A DNA stretch of 7,896 nt from the NCBI GenBank assembly GCA_947065955.1, contig CAMSXY010000050.1, forward strand, positions 1 through 7,896, in the 5' to 3' direction. The translations under genes were made by a program, and so were the position numbers. Shown piece after piece: positions 5,798 through 7,896 of the stretch. The notes below the pieces were generated by a model that did not search any database, was not told the DNA's origin, and saw only the letters and a list, made by a program, of their open reading frames with translations. Numbering within the stretch: position 1 is the first letter of the stretch; every line of letters starts with the position of its first letter. Origin of the DNA: an uncultured Caryophanales bacterium (GTDB taxonomy: Bacteria > Bacillota_I > Bacilli_A > RF39 > UBA660).

Positions 5798-6509
5798 TGT
5801 CATCATCTAAAATTCGAAAATTTTTTTCAAAAGTTTCAGTAACATTCTTTAAATTTTCGATTGAACTAAAAATGTAATAATTTTCGGTTGTTTCTATTCT
5901 TTTATGCCCTAAATTATTAGCAACATCTTTTATTTCTACTCCACTCCTTAAAGATCGTGTTGCAAAACTTCCTCTTAAATGATAAAATCTACAATTTTCA
6001 ATTCCTAATTCATTATGAATTACTTTAAATGGATATTTTATAATATCAGTTCCTGAATAAGTGCCATCTTCCTTTGTGAACACTAGATTTATCTCATTAT
6101 TATTTTTCTTTGTTATAATTTGATATTCTACAATTTTACCAAATTTATTTTTAACTTCTTTTAGAAAATAATTTTTATACTTTTTGCCACATATACTTTT
6201 GTTGTTATTTTGAAAATTTTGAAAATCAATAAGCACATTATATAGCGTATCACAAATATAAACTATTCTATCACTTTCTTCAGTTTTAGTAGTTCCTAAA
6301 TACCATCTTCCATCCTTATTTTTAATTTTTGAATAAACAGTTTTTCCTATTCGAATACTTCTATTATCTAAATCAATATCCTCCCAAGTAAGAGCAAATA
6401 CTTCACCAGTTCTCATTCCCGTATAACATGCAGTAAGAAATGCAGAAATAAAAGTAGTGTTGTTTTTAAATCCATTTAAAATTCTAGACACTTCCTCTTG
6501 AGAATACAA
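5775..6509 (-). CDS. Tyrosine recombinase (integrase), C-terminal catalytic part in a second frame
   Basis: The reading frame holds the catalytic domain of a phage/ICE-type tyrosine recombinase. Counting from the TTG at 6509, it is 244 codons. Visible residues are the first Arg in TGMRTGEV (R33), the beta-hairpin Lys in TTKTEESDR (K75), box II FYHLRGSFATRSL (R179; Tyr and Gly replace the usual HxxRH histidines, as I recall in some Clostridia/Bacilli integrases), LGH (H202), and the nucleophile in TTENYY (Y211, nine residues after H202). All residues needed for catalysis appear intact. The frame is open upstream to about 6535, and joining it to the N-terminal part at the A8 run gives an uninterrupted integrase of about 417 aa, the usual length. 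Expression alone would require re-initiation at the TTG, which has only AGG ahead of it. Confidence 0.85.
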   Translation of the reverse strand: MYSQEEVSRILNGFKNNTTFISAFLTACYTGMRTGEVFALTWEDIDLDNRSIRIGKTVYSKIKNKDGRWYLGTTKTEESDRIVYICDTLYNVLIDFQNFQNNNKSICGKKYKNYFLKEVKNKFGKIVEYQIITKKNNNEINLVFTKEDGTYSGTDIIKYPFKVIHNELGIENCRFYHLRGSFATRSLRSGVEIKDVANNLGHKRIETTENYYIFSSIENLKNVTETFEKNFRILDDDIYFHKEK

Positions 6510-6514
6510 ATGAC

Positions 6515-7027
6515 CTATATCGTTTTTTTTATTCCGAAATCATGAGTCTTAGGAATTTGTAATTCTTGAGCAGGATTATAATTAATAAACCCAAAATAGT
6601 AAGTAGCATCTCTAAGTGAACTTCTAATTACTTTTTGATAATTTCTTAATCCTTCCTTAGTGGTTGTTTTCTGTGCTAATTTTAATAACGCTTGATTTAA
6701 AATATATGGAGTTAAAGATGAAAGCATATATTTCCCTAATTCATTTTTTATTACTCCAAAAGTTTCTTTGTATCTTTTAGCTGTTGAATATTTAAAATTT
6801 ATTTCATAATATTCTTTCATCCAATAATCTAGATAATCTGCATAAGACATATTAGTCTCTTCTTTAATCCCTCCATTTATAAATTTCATATATGCCTTTT
6901 CTCCCGCAATTAAAGCCTCTCTTTTTGTTTTAAAGCCACATTTCGTAATTTGCTTTCTTTTACCATTAACCTTTCCTGCCTCAAATACATATTGGTATTT
7001 ACTTCCTCTTTTTCTAATATTAATCAT
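6515..7027 (-). CDS. Tyrosine recombinase (integrase), N-terminal DNA-binding part
   Basis: This is the first part of the integrase, 170 aa ending at TAG. The ATG at 7027 is preferred over the one at 7036, because AAAGGA directly abuts 7036 but is 9 nt before 7027. Residues about 3-52 form the AP2-like arm-type DNA-binding domain (KRGSKYQYVFEAGKVNGKRK, then GFKTKREALIAGEKA). Residues about 58-155 form the SAM-like core-binding domain (MSYADYLDYWMKEYYE to NYNPAQELQIP). This domain order is that of Tn916/phage-type integrases. The frame ends just after a run of eight A, beyond which the catalytic domain continues in the -1 frame. The fragment alone could bind DNA but not recombine it. A terminator stands just upstream and only a weak promoter-like TTTAAT (7055-7060) is seen, so expression may depend on read-through. 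Confidence 0.85.
   Translation of the reverse strand: MINIRKRGSKYQYVFEAGKVNGKRKQITKCGFKTKREALIAGEKAYMKFINGGIKEETNMSYADYLDYWMKEYYEINFKYSTAKRYKETFGVIKNELGKYMLSSLTPYILNQALLKLAQKTTTKEGLRNYQKVIRSSLRDATYYFGFINYNPAQELQIPKTHDFGIKKTI
6523..6530 (-). other. A8 frameshift site within the integrase gene
   Basis: On the minus strand the zero frame reads ATA-AAA-AAA-ACG and then meets TAG two codons later. Slipping back one base on A-AAA-AAA gives AAA-AAA-AAC-GAT and continues into the catalytic domain without interruption. One extra A in the DNA would do the same. The site is thus a potential -1 ribosomal or transcriptional slippage site, or an indel in a homopolymer. Confidence 0.8.
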
Positions 7028-7057
7028 TTTTACCATTCCTTTCTTACTATTAACATT

Positions 7058-7085
7058 AAAAAAACTTACTTTTTGCTAGTAAGTT
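7058..7085 (-). terminator. Terminator between the unknown gene and the integrase
   Basis: AACTTACT and AGTAAGTT (7063-7070 with 7078-7085) form a perfect 8-bp stem with a 7-nt loop. It is followed on the minus strand by seven T (7058-7064, overlapping the stem end by two). The TAA stop of the upstream gene overlaps the first stem arm. It should separate that gene from the integrase or attenuate read-through. Confidence 0.85.
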
Positions 7086-7872
7086 AATTATTTTCATCCT
7101 TAATTTCAATAAAATCTATCGAATTAATTTCTTCTAAATTTAATTTTACTTTGATATTATATTCACTAATTATAATTAAAAAATCTCGTAATAAAGATAA
7201 TATACATTGAAAATATATATCATAGTAATCATCATCTCCTTTTGATGCAAAAGGAATAAGCTTGCTTATTTGGGATATAGAATGAATATCTCCCGAAAAA
7301 AATTTATACATATATGAATAATTATATTTTTTTGCTAATTTTCCATATGTGATGTTATTTTGGAATACTTTCAATAATCCTTTATTATTGTTATTTAATC
7401 CATCAATGTTTAAACTTTTTGCCCCCAATTGCTTATTATATGATTCAATTGATGCTTCAATTATTGATTTTTCATCTATATTTTCATTTTTAATTTCACT
7501 AATAAAGCATATCTGCTCAATAATTTGTCTACATAGCAATGAAGGATAAGAGGGATATATATATCCGCTTTTTAACATTTTACAAAATTCACTACTAATA
7601 TTCATTGCTGGGTGAAAAACAATAATGTTATCTTTTTTCAATGTAATACTGCCCTTTTCAAAATCTACATCTTCATTTATAGAATCTAAATAATTAACCA
7701 TTGAGATTCTATAAATTAATAAACTTAACCAATAGATTTTATTTTTTATATCTTTAAAATCATCTAAATTAATCTTTGTATACATTTTTTCAAAAAGATC
7801 ATTATTAAAAATTTTACCATGATATTCAGCATCGATTTCATTTCCTGAAATAAGATTATCTAACTCTTTCAT
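7084..7872 (-). CDS. Helical protein of unknown function, possibly HEPN/DUF5677-like
   Basis: This encodes 262 aa from the ATG at 7872, which has AAAGGA 9 nt upstream; a TTG at 7881 touches that site and is rejected. There is no signal peptide or membrane anchor; the sequence is mostly amphipathic helix. Two spots look conserved in character: SLLCRQIIEQICFISE (112-127), with an Arg and a Glu four residues apart (R115, E119), and YMYKFFSGDIHSISQIS (187-203), with H197. This pattern of a helical R-x3-E followed by a helix with S/H recalls the DUF5677 and related HEPN-like proteins found beside mobile elements and defence genes, some of which are RNases. I cannot confirm the family, so treat it as unknown. 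It is upstream of the integrase, ends at its own terminator, and has a promoter beyond the window edge. Confidence 0.7.
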   Translation of the reverse strand: MKELDNLISGNEIDAEYHGKIFNNDLFEKMYTKINLDDFKDIKNKIYWLSLLIYRISMVNYLDSINEDVDFEKGSITLKKDNIIVFHPAMNISSEFCKMLKSGYIYPSYPSLLCRQIIEQICFISEIKNENIDEKSIIEASIESYNKQLGAKSLNIDGLNNNNKGLLKVFQNNITYGKLAKKYNYSYMYKFFSGDIHSISQISKLIPFASKGDDDYYDIYFQCILSLLRDFLIIISEYNIKVKLNLEEINSIDFIEIKDENN

Positions 7873-7896
7873 AAAATTCAATCCTTTCTAAAAAAG

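Noticed and set aside
5151..7027. Mycoplasma-type genetic code (TGA as Trp)
   Set aside because: Trp codons inspected are TGG, TGA ends abiEi and the integrase at expected lengths, and no gene here needs TGA read-through.

Overview
The window is very AT-rich and codes almost entirely on the minus strand. Extended -10 promoters, strong AGGAGG-type ribosome binding sites and short hairpin/U-tract terminators all point to a low-GC Bacillota (Bacilli/Erysipelotrichia/RF39-like gut or host-associated lineage). Tryptophan is encoded by TGG and TGA acts as a stop, so this is the standard code and not the Mycoplasma code. The species cannot be named from the sequence.

Left part (1-3963) looks like chromosomal backbone. 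From the right it holds a protein of about 257 aa that resembles a P-loop ATPase without a Walker A motif (2726-3499). Next is a two-gene operon: a membrane-anchored tandem-thioredoxin-fold protein (1833-2621) and a bacterial PH-domain protein (1380-1823). Last is a membrane-anchored extracytoplasmic protein of unknown function (71-1312). Several promoters have -35/-10 boxes at 17-18 nt spacing, and terminators follow the PH gene and the 71-1312 gene. The only plus-strand gene (3670-3924) encodes a tiny secreted protein with 14 His and 4 Cys in its predicted 62-residue mature form. Its promoter carries a perfect palindrome that looks like an operator.

Middle (3964-4293) has no convincing gene. 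It holds a cluster of related AT-rich direct and inverted repeats and a hairpin, and it sits between the backbone and what looks like an integrated element.

Right part (4294-7896) is accessory DNA: an AbiE-type toxin-antitoxin pair (abiEii and abiEi, ATGA overlap), a tyrosine recombinase split into two frames at a run of eight A, and a helical protein of unknown family, possibly HEPN/DUF5677-like. The abiE promoter is embedded in an inverted repeat that overlaps the integrase stop codon, which suggests AbiEi autoregulation. The other end of the element lies outside the window.

The points most worth following are the A8 frameshift in the integrase (programmed or decay), the abiE operator, the His-rich secreted protein with its palindrome, the repeat cluster at the presumed element edge, and the unknown protein beside the integrase as possible defence cargo. 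None of these amounts to proof of a new system.
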